64,000 nucleotides of DNA, taken from assembly GCA_036365455.1 (NCBI GenBank), contig JAWQUS010000008.1:17157501-17221500 (forward strand). Reading direction: 5' to 3'. Made by a program: the position numbers and the translations under genes. Each line of letters starts with the position of its first letter. Within the stretch, counting starts at the first letter, position 1. Shown piece by piece: positions 1-11,220 of this stretch. The notes under the pieces are model-generated. The model saw only the letters and a list, made by a program, of their open reading frames with translations, was not told where the DNA came from and did not search any database. This DNA is from Macrosoma leucophasiata (lineage: Eukaryota > Arthropoda > Insecta > Lepidoptera > Hedylidae).

Positions 1-378
1 TAACTTCACTCTGTAGATAATAAGCTTAAGCAGGCAATGCGCTTAATTACCTGCCTTATTCAAATTACTATACCTAGTTTCAAACAACGTACTTACACCT
101 CTTACTTCTTACTATTTCGGGCTGTATTACCCCTATTTGTTAGGTACGTTTACGTTATTTACAAAAGTGAGCTCAAAGTACATACTGATTGAATTGGGTA
201 GAATTCGAACGAATTTGCTTAATATTTTAATATGTTTAGATGTTAGACATAATAAACTCGTGATAAACTTACACATTATTATTCGAATATCAGTCAACTT
301 ATGCAAAAACATATTAATTTACCAAATATTATTTGTGAGATGAATCTATAAATAGTAACTTTAAGGGTGACAGCAGAA
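1..378. other. AT-rich stretch with no recognised feature
   Basis: I see no gene, RNA or clear repeat here. The short open frames lack any recognisable domain and have the AT-driven composition expected of noncoding sequence. Confidence 0.6.
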
Positions 379-520
379 ATCGATGCAATATATCAAGACT
401 AGAGGCAAACGTAGCAACTTGGTGATGCAATCAAGATCGCTGCCAGTAAACTACTCCAACTAGATATTTCACAAGTTCCAATCCTTTCCTACATTTTGAA
501 ATACATATGAGGTACATCAC
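379..520 (+). repeat. Local repeat A, copy 1
   Basis: About 140 bp beginning ATCGATGCAATATATCAAGA. It recurs, clearly diverged, at 1549-1688 in the same orientation. A weaker relative lies at about 2066-2165 and shares the segment ATCAAGATCGC followed by CACGAGTTCC. No coding capacity is visible. Confidence 0.7.
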
Positions 521-650
521 GCGTTTATTACGTAATTGCTAAATGTATCCATATAATAAGAAAGTGCAAAATAATAAGAAAGTGCAAAATATAAATACCC
601 GACTTGGTTTTACATTACATCTCACTTCTTTTTAAGGTAAAGTAACCACT

Positions 651-729
651 TACTAGTGCCTACGCTGCAAGACTATATAAATTATTTGATTGGATTCTTT
701 TTTTGTAAGTACTTACTTATTTCTCATTT
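651..729 (+). repeat. Direct repeat B, copy 1
   Basis: A 79-bp sequence starting TACTAGTGCCTACGCTGCAA recurs at 1404-1482 with no difference that I can see. The neighbouring A repeats are much more diverged, so B was duplicated more recently or is a younger mobile fragment. Confidence 0.8.
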
Positions 730-1205
730 TTAGCATCCAATAAACTCTAAAGAAGTCTTGTAGTTTCGACGTGTCCGTCCATCCACAGCTTAGAGCAGTG
801 ACACTTAATACAAAGTAATTTAGCTATAATAGGTATACATTATTAGTCGTTCTAAAAATGTAGTAAAATAAAATTAATAAGCAGTTTAAAATTCTAAGTC
901 TAATTCAGAAATTGCATATAATTGGGTCTTAATACTGTTGAAGTCGTTATGAATCAAATGTAAACCACCCAGACTTGCTAAGAACTCTCCAATTAAAATA
1001 TATACCCGCGTATGAGATATGAAGATTTTTCACAAAAATATTTGTTTATGAAATAAAATTGAAATACCTAACTCAATAGAGCCTGCTACAGAAATCACAA
1101 AGTCTCTAAGTACCTTATTATCAATAATCGCGAGCCTTCGCCATGCTCACAGAAACCCATGTTACACTGACGTGTGAGTAGATATAATAAATAAATATAA
1201 ATAAC

Positions 1206-1352
1206 TATCCTGCAAACTTCGTATTGAGGATTAAATAATGTTTCTAAGGTTTGATAGGTACGGACTATTTGTACGGGAAACCGAAACTGCACTATTTACC
1301 TCACAATTTAGTTATGTTTTCTAGCCTTTTACCTTCCCTGCACTTCCAACTG
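1206..1352 (+). repeat. T1 RTE-like tail, degraded
   Basis: It contains CTGCAAACTTCGTATTGAGG, GTTTGATAGGTACGGACTATTTGT and CCTTCCCTGCACTTCC in the same order as the better-preserved T1 copy at 20517-20800. The 3' part (the GTCCAGCCGTTCTCGAG region) is missing. Confidence 0.6.
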
Positions 1353-1403
1353 TTGCCAACGGTGTTGAGTACTCTAAAGTACAATAACACTTCGATAGTT
1401 CGA

Positions 1404-1482
1404 TACTAGTGCCTACGCTGCAAGACTATATAAATTATTTGATTGGATTCTTTTTTTGTAAGTACTTACTTATTTCTCATTT
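1404..1482 (+). repeat. Direct repeat B, copy 2
   Basis: Matches 651-729 base for base as far as I can read. It lies 67 bp upstream of A copy 2, whereas B copy 1 lies 131 bp downstream of A copy 1, so the arrangement is A-B-B-A with all copies in the same orientation. Confidence 0.8.
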
Positions 1483-1548
1483 ATTATTAGACCATAAAAA
1501 GTAACTATAATAACGATTCAAAATCAGAATGGTTTTACCCGAATGAAT

Positions 1549-1688
1549 CGATGCAATATATCAAGATTAGAGCCAGACGCGGCACCTTGGTGATGCAATC
1601 AAGATCGCTGCCAGTAAACTGCTCCAAATAGATATTTCACAAGTTCCAATCTTTTCCTACATCTAGAAATACTTCTGAGGTGCATCGG
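1549..1688 (+). repeat. Local repeat A, copy 2
   Basis: Diverged copy of 379-520, most similar over GGTGATGCAATCAAGATCGC and the GATATTTCACAAGTTCCAAT segment. Confidence 0.7.
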
Positions 1689-1838
1689 ACTTATTTTAAC
1701 TAACACATATGTACATTTCTAATAGAATTTAGATAATTTTCGACCAAAGTTGCACATAATGTCTAATTAAGTAGGTAGTTTTTAAGGATTTCAAGAACTG
1801 TTCCTCTTAGATCAGTATACATATGGAAAAACACACAT

Positions 1839-1925
1839 TTCTTTCTTTCTTTTCTTTCTTTCTTCAGTTCAGCGTATAGCGTAGTGGCCTGCTACCACTA
1901 CGCTACACGCTACTGAGGCAATTTA
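1839..1925 (-). repeat. TTTC microsatellite and V-SINE head fragment
   Basis: A TTTC-type run (1839-1864) abuts a fragment whose reverse complement starts TGCCTCAGTAGCGTGTAGCG and includes GTGGTAGCAGGCCACTACGC. That is the tRNA-derived head of the V SINE. The fragment also forms a hairpin, with GCGTATAGCGTAGTGG opposite CCACTACGCTACACGC and one mismatch. Confidence 0.6.
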
Positions 1926-1956
1926 TATACTTACATAATATTGCAACTATAAATTA

Positions 1957-2058
1957 TGATATCAGCTATCCAATCTCTCAAGTTGGATCAAACTCCTTAC
2001 GGCATGCAATGTTTGATTTAAATTCGTTAAGTAGCTTAGGAATCCATCGCGGACAAAC
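1957..2058 (+). repeat. T4 RTE-like repeat fragment
   Basis: Shares CAGCTATCCAATCTCTCAAG and the following TTGGAT with the copy at 10865-11050, and ends near the common ATCGCGGACAAAC. It is 5'-incomplete compared with that copy. Confidence 0.6.
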
Positions 2059-2233
2059 TACTTGACTTGATCAAGATCGCGGACATTGAACTATTCCAAC
2101 TCGCTAATTCACGAGTTCCTTCTTCCTAATCCTTTCTAATTATTTTGATGTACTACTGAGGTCACACACCGCTTGATAAGCTGAAGCGCCTTCTGCGCTC
2201 GATAGGTAAAATAAGTACTTTCACTGGCAGATA

Positions 2234-2600
2234 GCTTATGTAATAAGGAGTAACTTAGGCTACTTTTATACTAGCTGTGCCCGCGACTTCGTCCGCTTGA
2301 GAATTTATGATAGTTCAGTATATACCCGGACGAAGTCGTGGGCGCAGCTAGTACAAAAGTAGCCTACGATACTCCTTATTACATAAGCTCTCTTTCAGAG
2401 AAAGTCCCGTCGAAATCGGTCCAGCCGTTCTCGAGATTCGCCGGGACAAAAAGACAGACAGACAGACAGACAAAAATTGTAAAAAATGTTGTTTTGGTAT
2501 ATGTACCGTGTATACATGTACCTATGCATTTATTAAAAAGTGATTATTTTTATATTACAAACAGACACTCCAATTTTATTTATTTGTATAGATATATTAT
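2234..2600 (+). repeat. T2 RTE-like SINE preceded by an inverted fragment of itself
   Basis: The plus-strand element starts about 2270 (ACTAGCTGTGCCCGCGACTT) and runs through GTCCAGCCGTTCTCGAGATT and a GACAGACAGACAGACAAAAA run to ATTTTATTTATTTGTATAGA. Just upstream, 2234-2269 is an antisense piece of the same family (reads GCTTATGTAATAAGGAGTAA), so 2234-2296 and 2329-2388 pair as a long imperfect hairpin. Part of this hairpin, the two CGGACGAAGTCG arms, is native to the family because the minus-strand copy at 47733-48025 also has it. Confidence 0.75.
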
Positions 2601-2736
2601 CTGTTTGTCAAAGTGTCACCCTTGCCGTGCCTTTGCCTTTGCATTATAAATAACACAGTTCTGGAACTTACTATAGAAACACCTATTTTAAGTGGGCCGA
2701 AAACCGTTTGGCAGTTAAAAATAATCTATTATAATT

Positions 2737-3101
2737 AAAGAAAAATGGAAATAAAAATTTGACTTCAGGCGAGACTCGAACTCGCAGCCTACTGGGAATA
2801 TAGTCCAGCCGCTCTTCCAATTGAGCTACTGAAGTCCTGCCCGATTTGTCAAATCTTTCCTTCACATTTATTGCATTGCTTTATGGTAGCAGCAGCGCCA
2901 TTTATTGCCAACTATGCTAGTTAGGCAACCGATCTAATAGACTTTGCAGTTTATTGAATATCGTAAAGAAGTCGCTTTTACTCTTAATAATTGTTTTATA
3001 TTATTTTGCATTAACACATGCTTGTGAAATATATTTTATTTAAAGAAAAATGGAAAGAAAAATTTGACTTCAATTGGAAGAGCGGCTGGACTAGATTCCA
3101 T
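2737..3101 (-). repeat. tRNA-bearing retroposon, copy 1
   Basis: Reading the minus strand, a body of about 200 bp (same as at 13.7 kb and 57.2 kb) leads into a tRNA-like domain (2761-2836) followed by a T-rich then A-rich end. A 31-bp segment starting AAAGAAAAATGGAAA recurs at 2737-2767 and 3042-3072 with one mismatch, so the unit is framed by direct repeats 305 bp apart. A second, partial tRNA-like piece in the opposite orientation sits at 3066-3101 and lacks the GTAGCTC of the D arm. The tRNA-like domain keeps acceptor and T-stem pairing but its anticodon stem is imperfect, so a working tRNA is unlikely. Confidence 0.7.
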
Positions 3102-3304
3102 TTTCGTTCCTTTTAATATGTAGCTACTATTGCCGTAACGTTTGAATTTCTAACGACAACCGTTTAGTTAAATTGGCACTTTAAAGCTTACCTAATAAGT
3201 CACGAACGGTTAAAAAAAACGAAATGATATTAGTTCATCCCTAACATTTTGAAAAACCTATCCAACAATATATCACACTATATAGAAAACGCAAAATAAA
3301 AAAA

Positions 3305-3527
3305 TAATTGCGCGTTACACTTAGGGGAGGTACCCTAAATAATATATTTTTTAACGTTTTTATTCTACCACTTTGTCGACGTAATTAAGATGCATACTTG
3401 TGCCAAATTTCAAGTCTCTAGTACCAATAGTTTTTGCGCTAAACCGTGGACGGAAAGACAGACAGACAGGCAGACGGACATGGCGAAACTATAAGGTTTC
3501 TTGTTTACTACGGAACCCTAAAAAATG
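3305..3527 (+). repeat. T3 repeat
   Basis: Ends in GACAGACAGACAGGCAGACG, then GGCGAAACTATAAGG and CTACGGAACCCTAAAAA, a tail I know as common in Lepidoptera. A diverged relative is at 20137-20312 and a minus-strand tail at 50243-50300. Noncoding. Confidence 0.65.
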
Positions 3528-3611
3528 AAACTGTTGTTCCTAATTCAAATCGGCTAAATCAAAATAAGATTAGGAGGTATAAATTGTAAATTATTTGCAA
3601 AAATATATTAT

Positions 3612-3934
3612 GGGTTTTGGCGGGCAACTTGAAAGAGGCGTGTGGTGCCTGTTATTTTATTTAATTTTCTTGGTTTATTTTTGAGTTATAATAAATAAAG
3701 TTGGTGGCATTTTGAAAACACGTCCTTTCGGGTTGCCTACAAAACTTCATTGTAAATGTTCTGGTTAAGTAGCCATCGCTTTACTCGAATTAGGTACTGT
3801 GACTGACTGACAGACTGATAAATTGACTAACTGACTCTGACTTTTACGCTGCTTATTGCGAATGCAAAATATCGTTTTACTTGACACTGGCAATATGCGT
3901 AACAGCGATGCCATTACTAAAAAAACAAAAAATA
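3612..3934 (+). repeat. R family A-tailed retroposon, copy 1
   Basis: Starts GGGTTTTGGCGGGCAACTTG and ends GTAACAGCGATGCCATTACT followed by A-rich sequence. The same order, on the minus strand, is seen in the insertion at 51086-51475, which defines both ends. The middle differs between copies by short tandem GACTGACTGACAGACTGA-like changes. Confidence 0.6.
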
Positions 3935-4194
3935 TACAATTAAACGTATAATTGTACACATTGTACACAAACACATAATAATAAGTCATTTATTATCATT
4001 TGTAGGGTATAGAGAAAAAATATTCAGCCGCTTACTGAGTATAATGTTGTCACATTCCACACATCGACTACACATTTGCATTTGCTTGCAGTTTCTTGCA
4101 AATATTTTGCCATTAGAAAAATTGCATGTCACTGGAAGTAAATAAGTACTTATTTTATTTGAATGCAGAAAGTTTTACAATCCACACTTTAAGA

Positions 4195-4262
4195 AGATTT
4201 TTTTTTAAAGTGGCATCGCTATTACCCATATTGCCAGTGTCAAGTAAATTATCACATAAAAA
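4195..4262 (-). repeat. R family 3' end fragment
   Basis: A T-run followed by GTGGCATCGCTATTACCCAT and ATTGCCAGTGTCAAGTAAAT is the reverse complement of the R family 3' end. Confidence 0.55.
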
Positions 4263-4269
4263 AACACAG

Positions 4270-6160
4270 TCACATTAGTCATAGTTGTTTGTGAAAGGAA
4301 CGTTTATTAACTAACCAAGATGGCGACTGCGGTTTGTTTGTGCCATTAGACTTTAACGAAATTCTCCATAATCGGAATTTTGCGGATACATGTTCTTGAC
4401 TCAGAATAATTATTTTTATACGATCTTCAATTGTAAATAGGTCTCGATCGAGTCTACCGTAGACCTGCACGAAATTATTAATATAGATAATTCATTCGAC
4501 GACATATTAGGCCATTGCTAATTGGATCTGTCAGTGAATAAACGAGGGTAGTTAGTAGATATAGTTTATTGTTGTTACAATATCAGGCTTATCTTTACAG
4601 CTTAACAAATGTATCTATATCATATACTACTTAAACTTATATCAAACGGTTTAGGATGCGCACGCGAAAAACGTAATTGCAAACCGTATTTGATCGACTT
4701 CTTTGACAAAAACCGTGATATCTCGGTAAATATAAGCACGATATTGATAAATTATAGATAGTATAAACCTCAGAAAATCGTTTTTCCAATATTTTAAGCG
4801 GGAACGAAATCCGTTCACAACTTTCCGAGATTAGCGCATACATACAAACAGAGAAAATAGGGAGACTTTTTAATATGCGGTGATGATGATATTAAAGTGA
4901 TAGTGTAGTGCAACACTATGTAACATGAATAACTTACTCCGTTTATGTTAGATTGTGCACAGAATAGATTTGATCACAAGACAAAAAAAAATCTTCGCGT
5001 GGTTGCCTGTAAACTACCGCACACCAAAGGATTTTAACGTCACAATATTGGTGGGATTAGCTACATAGTACTACCACAGTCGGTCGTATTATTGTATTAT
5101 ACTGTATTAATATTTGAATATCCACATATTTAAATATTAATACAGTTGATGCGCGAATTGTTGACAGCGAAACGGTGAGTGGTTCGCACGTTTTGTTTGT
5201 CTAGCATTTATTACAAAGGATTGGAGTAATGATAACATGCTGTATCACTTTCTGTCCTTTTTTATTTTAATATGTTTATTTGTTGGTTGTTTGGGTTTTT
5301 GTCCAGCAGTTCGTTTCGTCCAGTTAGCGATTCACGGTCGGGTAACCGCGCCGCGACCGTATGCATGTGAAAAGGCTTTAACAGTTTTTATTCGAGTAAG
5401 ATTTTACAACTATTTTCGAAAAGTCATTAAAAATCAATAAAAATATTACCTATAAAAATAAGTACTTACGGTCAGAGTTGTGGCTTTCTGTGGCTTTCTA
5501 TGTGAACTAAGTAGCGTGAAATTACGATATTCAGATGGAAATATGTTAGTACATACATGTCCATATAATTTTTTAAGAAAGAAGAAGACTAACTTTCAAA
5601 AGACAAGAATTTTCACAGTCACTCCACAATTGACGGAGTAAACATACATACAGTCGAACATAAAACCTCCTTTTCATTGAAGTCGGTTAAAAATGGGAAA
5701 GTAACTCTATCTGTCTGTTACGCTTTCAGAACCAATCCGCTGAGTCGAACATTATGAAATCTAAAAAGGATAGGTAGATGTACTTTCATTTCAGAGGAAT
5801 AACGTACGTTACTTTCTACAAATAGGTCTTATTCGTACGGAACTTTTTACAAAAAAGCACGCAGACAAAGTCGTGAGAAATAGTAAAAAGAGAGAGAAAT
5901 AGTAAATATTTCCCGAATGAAGAAGGGACGGTCGCTTGTAATTAATTTCAGTTGACTGATCGTGTTATTGATGAGTTATATTGGGATTAGGAGAAAGATA
6001 TGATATCATAAGGATGGACGCTCAATTTATTACTTCATATACCCACACAAATATATTATTATGTGTAATGAAAGTGCTGCAAGTAACACATCTCATTAAT
6101 TATTTGGTAATTCTCACACAAAATAGGTAAAGTGGCAAATAAGCTTACAGTTATCATGGA
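4270..6160. other. Stretch without a recognised gene or strong repeat
   Basis: AT-rich. An open frame at 5237-5440 starts with a hydrophobic run (FLSFFILICLFVGCLGF) that resembles a signal peptide. It has no other support: no homology that I recognise, no good start context and no visible splice partner. I do not call it a gene. Confidence 0.5.
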
Positions 6161-6164
6161 TGAA

Positions 6165-6300
6165 AACAAAGAGCAACACAGGCCACCGGTCGCGGCGAAC
6201 CGGGGGGGAGTAGCCATATGCAGACTTTCCCCTCTGTCAGAGTACAAGCCCAATCGGGCCAGATATGTTTAAATGTGTGCGTGAAATTGTTTATGTATTA
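6165..6300 (-). repeat. P repeat, unoccupied copy
   Basis: The reverse complement reads through CAATTTCACGCACACATTTA and on to AACATATCTGGCCCG without interruption, then GACAGAGGGGAAAG and GGCTACTCCCC. The copy at 28.4-28.95 kb has the same sequence split by a 394-bp MITE, so this is its empty-site relative. A weaker fragment lies at 56370-56450. Confidence 0.7.
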
Positions 6301-6799
6301 TGTTAAAGTCAAGGTGTGAGTTTCGTATTAATAGACGATTTTTGATTCACGGCCGGTGGCGCGTGTTGCTGTATGTCTTGTTCATGTCCATTTTAAGACC
6401 CAGTCTTTCGGAGGCCCTAGGTTTTTATAACGCTACGGAATGACGATGTTACAACTTTACAGAACTCCATGCCTCCATGCCTTCAAATGCGAGTGTCATC
6501 TTAAAATGCCACCGGAATATCAAAATTATGATATCTTGGCGCTTCATTAATTTAACATGCAAAGGAATTCAACTGTTCTGTTTCAAAGGACAATTTAATT
6601 AATGAACATACATTTTCGGTGGAGCATATCTCACTGTACCTACGTAATTTAAGACATTTCTCATTTTAATATGTAAAATATGTATTGTGCTTCCGCCAGC
6701 TTTGGATTTATTAGACGGACTATTTAGAAGCATGAAGATAAAAGTGAAGCATGAAAATACACTACACTTTATTTATGTTACGAACGAGGCAGACATTTT

Positions 6800-7220
6800 C
6801 TCCAGTGACGGAGCTCGCGGGCGTTGGCACCACAGCATTACCTAAGATACTTGCCGCTAAATGGTAGTGTCGTGCAGCACTATCGTGTTCCGGTCAGGTG
6901 ATAGGTAATGTACGGCCCTGTAATTTCCGGCACAGTGGCATAACACCTTAAGTCTCAGGAGTGGTAACGCATCTGCATTTTGACCTTGGTCTTTGTGTGG
7001 GTATCTATAGGCTGCAGTCATCGCTTAACAGCAATGTTAACTGTATGCTTGTTTGCCACTTCAATTAGATAAAAAAAACAAGTGTGCTGTTCAGATGGCT
7101 GTTAAGTGATGACTGCAGCCCACATCATAAAAACCAGAGGTCAAAGTTGCAGATGCGTCGCCACCCCTGAGACCTTAGGTGCTATGTCTCTGTGATAGTT
7201 ATTACGTTACCACTTGGGGA
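6800..7220. repeat. Two S-family copies, tail to tail
   Basis: 6800-7079 is a plus-strand S copy from CTCCAGTGACGGAGCTCG to the A-run after CACTTCAATTAGAT. It is followed at once by a truncated minus-strand copy, 7083-7220, starting near TGCTGTTCAGATGGCTGTTA. The pair can fold back on itself. Confidence 0.7.
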
Positions 7221-7762
7221 CATTTGATAGTCCATGCTCAAGGTTAATTAAATTTAGCGCTAATTTTCTTTAAGTACCTTGATCTGCATTTGTTACCGCG
7301 GCTATACGAATGAACGACGTCCGAATGGTTCCTCGGTCACCGGTCTCCGTTCGCGCCGACCAATGAACGTCAAATTTCAAAAGTGCACATTAATCGCTCA
7401 CTCGTTACAAACCCTTAAACGTTATACTACTCGTTTTTCTAATGTAATTTGTAAAAAAGGGGAAATTATACGTTTTTTATACCATCTTCGTTAAGTAATT
7501 ATTTCAACGCCTGATCCTGAGCAAGAACGACAATACGATCACACGAAACACGAAATACACGAAACAAACAGCATTTATATGCTACTAGCTTTAGAGCACT
7601 AAGGTTTTCGTATGGTTTGTTGGTAGTGAATGTAGGTATGAATCACAGCCACTTATGTGAAAAGCAGTGACACAAGTCTCGGTAGAGCTCTTTACTGAGC
7701 CGGCCAAGGGGATATCCTTGATCCATTTTCTTACTGACGCCATTGAAATATTCGGCTTAAAG

Positions 7763-7945
7763 GTATTCAGTTTATTCAGTTTATTCATTTATTTCATATA
7801 ATTAGGCTCCTGGAGAGCACTTTTACATCGTCTTTTTTTTTAAACTAACCTAGAGTGAATATCCACTAATAATAATCAAAAACACATAATAAATAATATA
7901 TATTTAGTATATATTAGTATATTTATATATAGTATATTTAGTATA
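7763..7945 (-). repeat. Probable LINE 3' end and AT-rich minisatellite
   Basis: 7763-7810 reads on the minus strand as repeats of GAATAAACT, a polyadenylation-signal-like tail with a short tandem unit, typical of LINE 3' ends. 7887-7945 is a run of TATATTTAG-like units. Confidence 0.4.
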
Positions 7946-8342
7946 TTTAGAAAATTCGATTAAAAAGTGTAATTCAATGTTGGCCGAAATAACTACATAT
8001 ATTGACGAAGTGGTTACACATCCATGACACGTAACTCTAAGACCACGTCATGTACCTAGTAACTTCATATTTTCTGAATTGTAGCAATAATGTAATAAAC
8101 TATTACTATGTAGTACGACTATTGCAAAGTAAGTACCGTTAACAAGCTGTACTCAATTCGGTGCACCGCTCCATTATTCATTTAACAAAATTATAATCCA
8201 ACAGGGTGTCAAAACTTGCTATCCTCTTCTGTCCACTTTGTTATACCAACTATATTATATGATACAATAGTTGGCTTATAATTTTGTGTTTTAGTAACAA
8301 CTTAAGATTTGCTTAAAGTAAAATAGTCTTATGAATAAAAAG

Positions 8343-8628
8343 TTTTTTTTTTATGTTATGGTAGTGGCAAACAAGCATGCAGTTCACATTGATGTTAAGT
8401 GATGATTGCAGCCTATAGACACCCACAAAAAGACCAAGGTCGAAATGCAGATGCGTTACCACTTCTGAGGCCTAAGGTGTTATACCTCTGTGCCGGAAAT
8501 TACAGGGCCGTACATTACCACCTGACCGGAACACGATAGTGCTGAACACTACCATTTAGTGGCAAGTATATTAGGTAATGCGGTGGTGCCTACGCCCTAG
8601 CTCCGACACTAGAGCTCTGCTACCAGTA
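8343..8628 (-). repeat. S family, near full length
   Basis: From the T-run (A-tail on the minus strand) through GGCAAACAAGCATGCAGTTC to the opposite end at CTACCAGTAAA. Shares CGGTGGTGCCTACGCC and ACCATTTAGTGGCAAGTATA with the other copies. Confidence 0.8.
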
Positions 8629-8790
8629 AATATACATGGAATTGTTCAGTATCAGCTATTAAGTACTTCTTATCACTTTTCAAATGGTTTGTAAATATTA
8701 ATCTACTAGTCCAGTATTTGGGTATAGTCAAAATAGGACAAGAATCTCTGAATTTGAGATAGTGAGCTTTAAGTTGTATAAGGGTCATAG

Positions 8791-9003
8791 CTCACTACAG
8801 CCACCCGGCACCCGACCAGCACCGCCTCGTTTTACGGCGTCCAATCATTGTCGGCGGGTGGTCCACGGGTGAACGACGCGATGTTACTTGTGAACCACTC
8901 GCAGACCGTGCGCGGTCGCCTTGGGAACAACGAGTTGGCAATACAAAGTCAACGCAAGACAACTCCAGGCGGTCGGTCGCTGGTCGGGTGCCGGCTATAG
9001 TGA
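8791..9003. mobile_element. GC-rich MITE with imperfect terminal inverted repeats
   Basis: The left end CTCACTACAGCC and then GGCACCCGACCAGC are mirrored at the right end by GCTGGTCGGGTGCC and GGCTATAGTGA. The left arm carries four extra bases (ACCC). The 213-bp interior is much richer in GC than the flanks. No clear target duplication is visible, so the superfamily is not assigned. Confidence 0.6.
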
Positions 9004-9009
9004 ACCTAA

Positions 9010-9345
9010 ATCTTTATTTTGACACCCATATACTTATCCACGACCTGCTTATCGTAGGATTGCCTCGATTTTTTATACATCTTTTGCGAATATCTCGTCT
9101 CAACAAACACATCCAAAGTTGGACAAAGCCTTCCCCATAGATGTTCCACAACAGTGTTGTGGGCACAGATCACTGATGGGGTAGGTGGTCTCTGATTGTG
9201 CCGCATTAGGGAAGAATTTTTTTATTCGCCACGCCTGGCATGGGCATCGGCGATTGTAGTGACGGCAGATTTATCGCACAACGCTGCTGCCCATCCCTCG
9301 TTATTGTATTCACTACCGTCCAATTTGAATGGTTTGACCGCTATT
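9010..9345 (-). repeat. G family LINE 3' end, degraded
   Basis: Minus-strand relative of the copies at 18388-18735 and 52075-52380. It shares CAACAGTGTTGTG, TTATTCGCCACGCCTGGCAT and the ACTACCGTCCAATTTGAATGG segment. The GAT-type tail is lost. Confidence 0.55.
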
Positions 9346-9909
9346 AGATTGTTGAGTTAACTGTAATATTATTGCTATACACAAATTACATAATATACCT
9401 ACATAAATTTAACCAAACTACCACCACAATCTGAAGAAAACGAACGCTACCACGTACAAAACATACCCAGGTACATACCTACATTATAGTCCTGCACCGT
9501 AGTAGGAATATATTATTATATAACTACATTATCTGTAGATCAGCAGAACGACAATGTTATTATTTGAGGTATCATTCGATTAGTAGCCAATTCAAACGAT
9601 ACGTTTCGATCGTAACAAAGCAATTACGCCTCAGCGCAATTATAGAATCGATAGCGGAATGCCACATGCTTTTTTGGGTCAATAAAGTGGTAAAAAAACG
9701 TACAGTTCACATAGTAAAAGGTTCACGTGCTAAGTGAGTCTATCTACCTTTTTAAAAACCAAGCAATGTGCTAAAAGAGAACGCTTGATCACATGGGCAC
9801 CTTCTGCTGTGGCTATAAAAGGATAAGCGGCGATCCCTGACTCCACGTAGGAGCCACTCCTGACAACAGAGATTGAATAATCCGAAAATATCGGTTACTT
9901 TATAAAACG

Positions 9910-10170
9910 ACTAACTGACCCGGCGAACTTCGTACCGTCATAGAATTAAATAATGTGTCAAAGATGGACGTAGGTACGTTTTGGTATAGAAAAATGAAAT
10001 TGTTATTTTAACTGTTTTCCTTTCAATTTCTTCATATTTTCTCACCTTTTAAGCTTAAGATTTCAACGAATATTTGAAAACTAAAATTAGCTAAATTGGT
10101 CTAGTTATTATCGGGTTCTAGTGAGACTAACAAAAGTAGTTTAATTTTTATTATAGGTACCTATAGATAT
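9910..10170 (+). repeat. T1 RTE-like tail
   Basis: Starts ACTAACTGACCCGGCGAACT and contains AATGTGTCAAAG, TTTCAATTTCTTCATATTTT and AAATTGGTCTAGT, ending with GTGAGACTAACAAAAGTAG. Diverged from the copy at 20517. Confidence 0.65.
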
Positions 10171-10390
10171 AACGGTCATTCGAGTAATTAACTTCAGAAG
10201 GATACTTAATCGTGTTATGAGATATTTTAGATATAATACAGTTATATTTCTCTACCATATCGCTGGTCCGGTAGATAAATCTTGCTTTATAGTCAGACGA
10301 CATACTTCAAGGTAGGGTCTTTAAGCACTTCTAAGACTTTTATTCCCCAGGCGAGTCTTATCCGGTTGATTAGTAACATTCAAATTTTCA

Positions 10391-10590
10391 TAGCAGTCGT
10401 TTAACCTTGTCGGAGGCCTCATGGGCGGTTTGAAAATATTCGACAGCGGGTTGGCCACTAACCCTTATCTCCACCAACCCGCATTGGAGGAGCGTGGTGG
10501 AGTAAGCTCCAGGTCTCCTCCCAAGAAGGGGAGAGACTCGTGCCCAGCAGTGGGAAGTATCAAGGGTTGCCAATAATTATATTACTATTT
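10391..10590 (+). repeat. CR1-like LINE 3' end
   Basis: Contains AACCTTGTCGGAGGCCTCAT, CATTGGAGGAGCGTGGTGGA and GTGCCCAGCAGTGGGA, then a simple TTGCCAATAATTAT tail. This layout is common to the 3' untranslated end of CR1-type LINEs of Lepidoptera (my recollection). It is strongly 5'-truncated with no coding part. Confidence 0.65.
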
Positions 10591-10864
10591 ATTTAACCTG
10601 TGACTCTTTTTCCCGATGACTCTACTGGAGATTGTGCATCTCTGTTTGTTAAACTAAGCCTGGGTTGTTGCACCACGATATTTGTTAAAGTTAAAGTTAT
10701 TGTAACATTTTACATCCTTTTCTTACTTTAACAGATTTCTCTAAGACTTAGTCTTGGACCAAGCTAAGAGTAACTAAAATTACTATTGTTAAAACCATTG
10801 TCAACATGGAATGGATTCGGATTCGTTACTGTTATTTAGAGTTTTTCTCGAAATATATATACAT

Positions 10865-11050
10865 ACTAGCGGCCCGCCCCGGCTTCGCCCGCGCTGCTCT
10901 GCTCCTATTAGTCATAGCGTGATGTAAGCTATCCTATCTCTCAAGTTGGATTGAACTGCACATGGTGTGCGAATTTTATTATAATCGGTTAAGTGGTTTA
11001 GGAGTCCATTGAGGACAAACATTGTGACACGAGATTTATATATATTAAGA
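10865..11050 (+). repeat. T4 RTE-like repeat
   Basis: Starts ACTAGCGGCCCGCCCCGGCT, contains TATCCTATCTCTCAAGTTGG, AATCGGTTAAGTGGTTTAGG and TTGAGGACAAACATT. More complete than the copy at 1957-2058. Confidence 0.6.
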
Positions 11051-11220
11051 TATACGTGGCCGTAAAATAAATACACAATAATCCGTTCTAACCAGCTCCA
11101 TGATTCCTTTACAAATTCTTTTGCTACCTCACAGTGCTATGAGGAGGCCCATTAGCAGCCCGATATATCTACGTAGAGCCTGCTCTTTGTTCCAAATCGT
11201 TGTTTAAGGTGACAGAAAGG

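Noticed and set aside
2761..2836. A tRNA gene
   Set aside because: Acceptor and T stems pair, but the anticodon stem is mismatched, there is an extra base near position 26, and the anticodon differs between copies. It is part of a dispersed retroposon.
5237..5440. 67-codon frame with a signal-peptide-like start
   Set aside because: It has only a hydrophobic start, no recognised domain, no splice or conservation support, and AT-rich DNA yields such runs easily.
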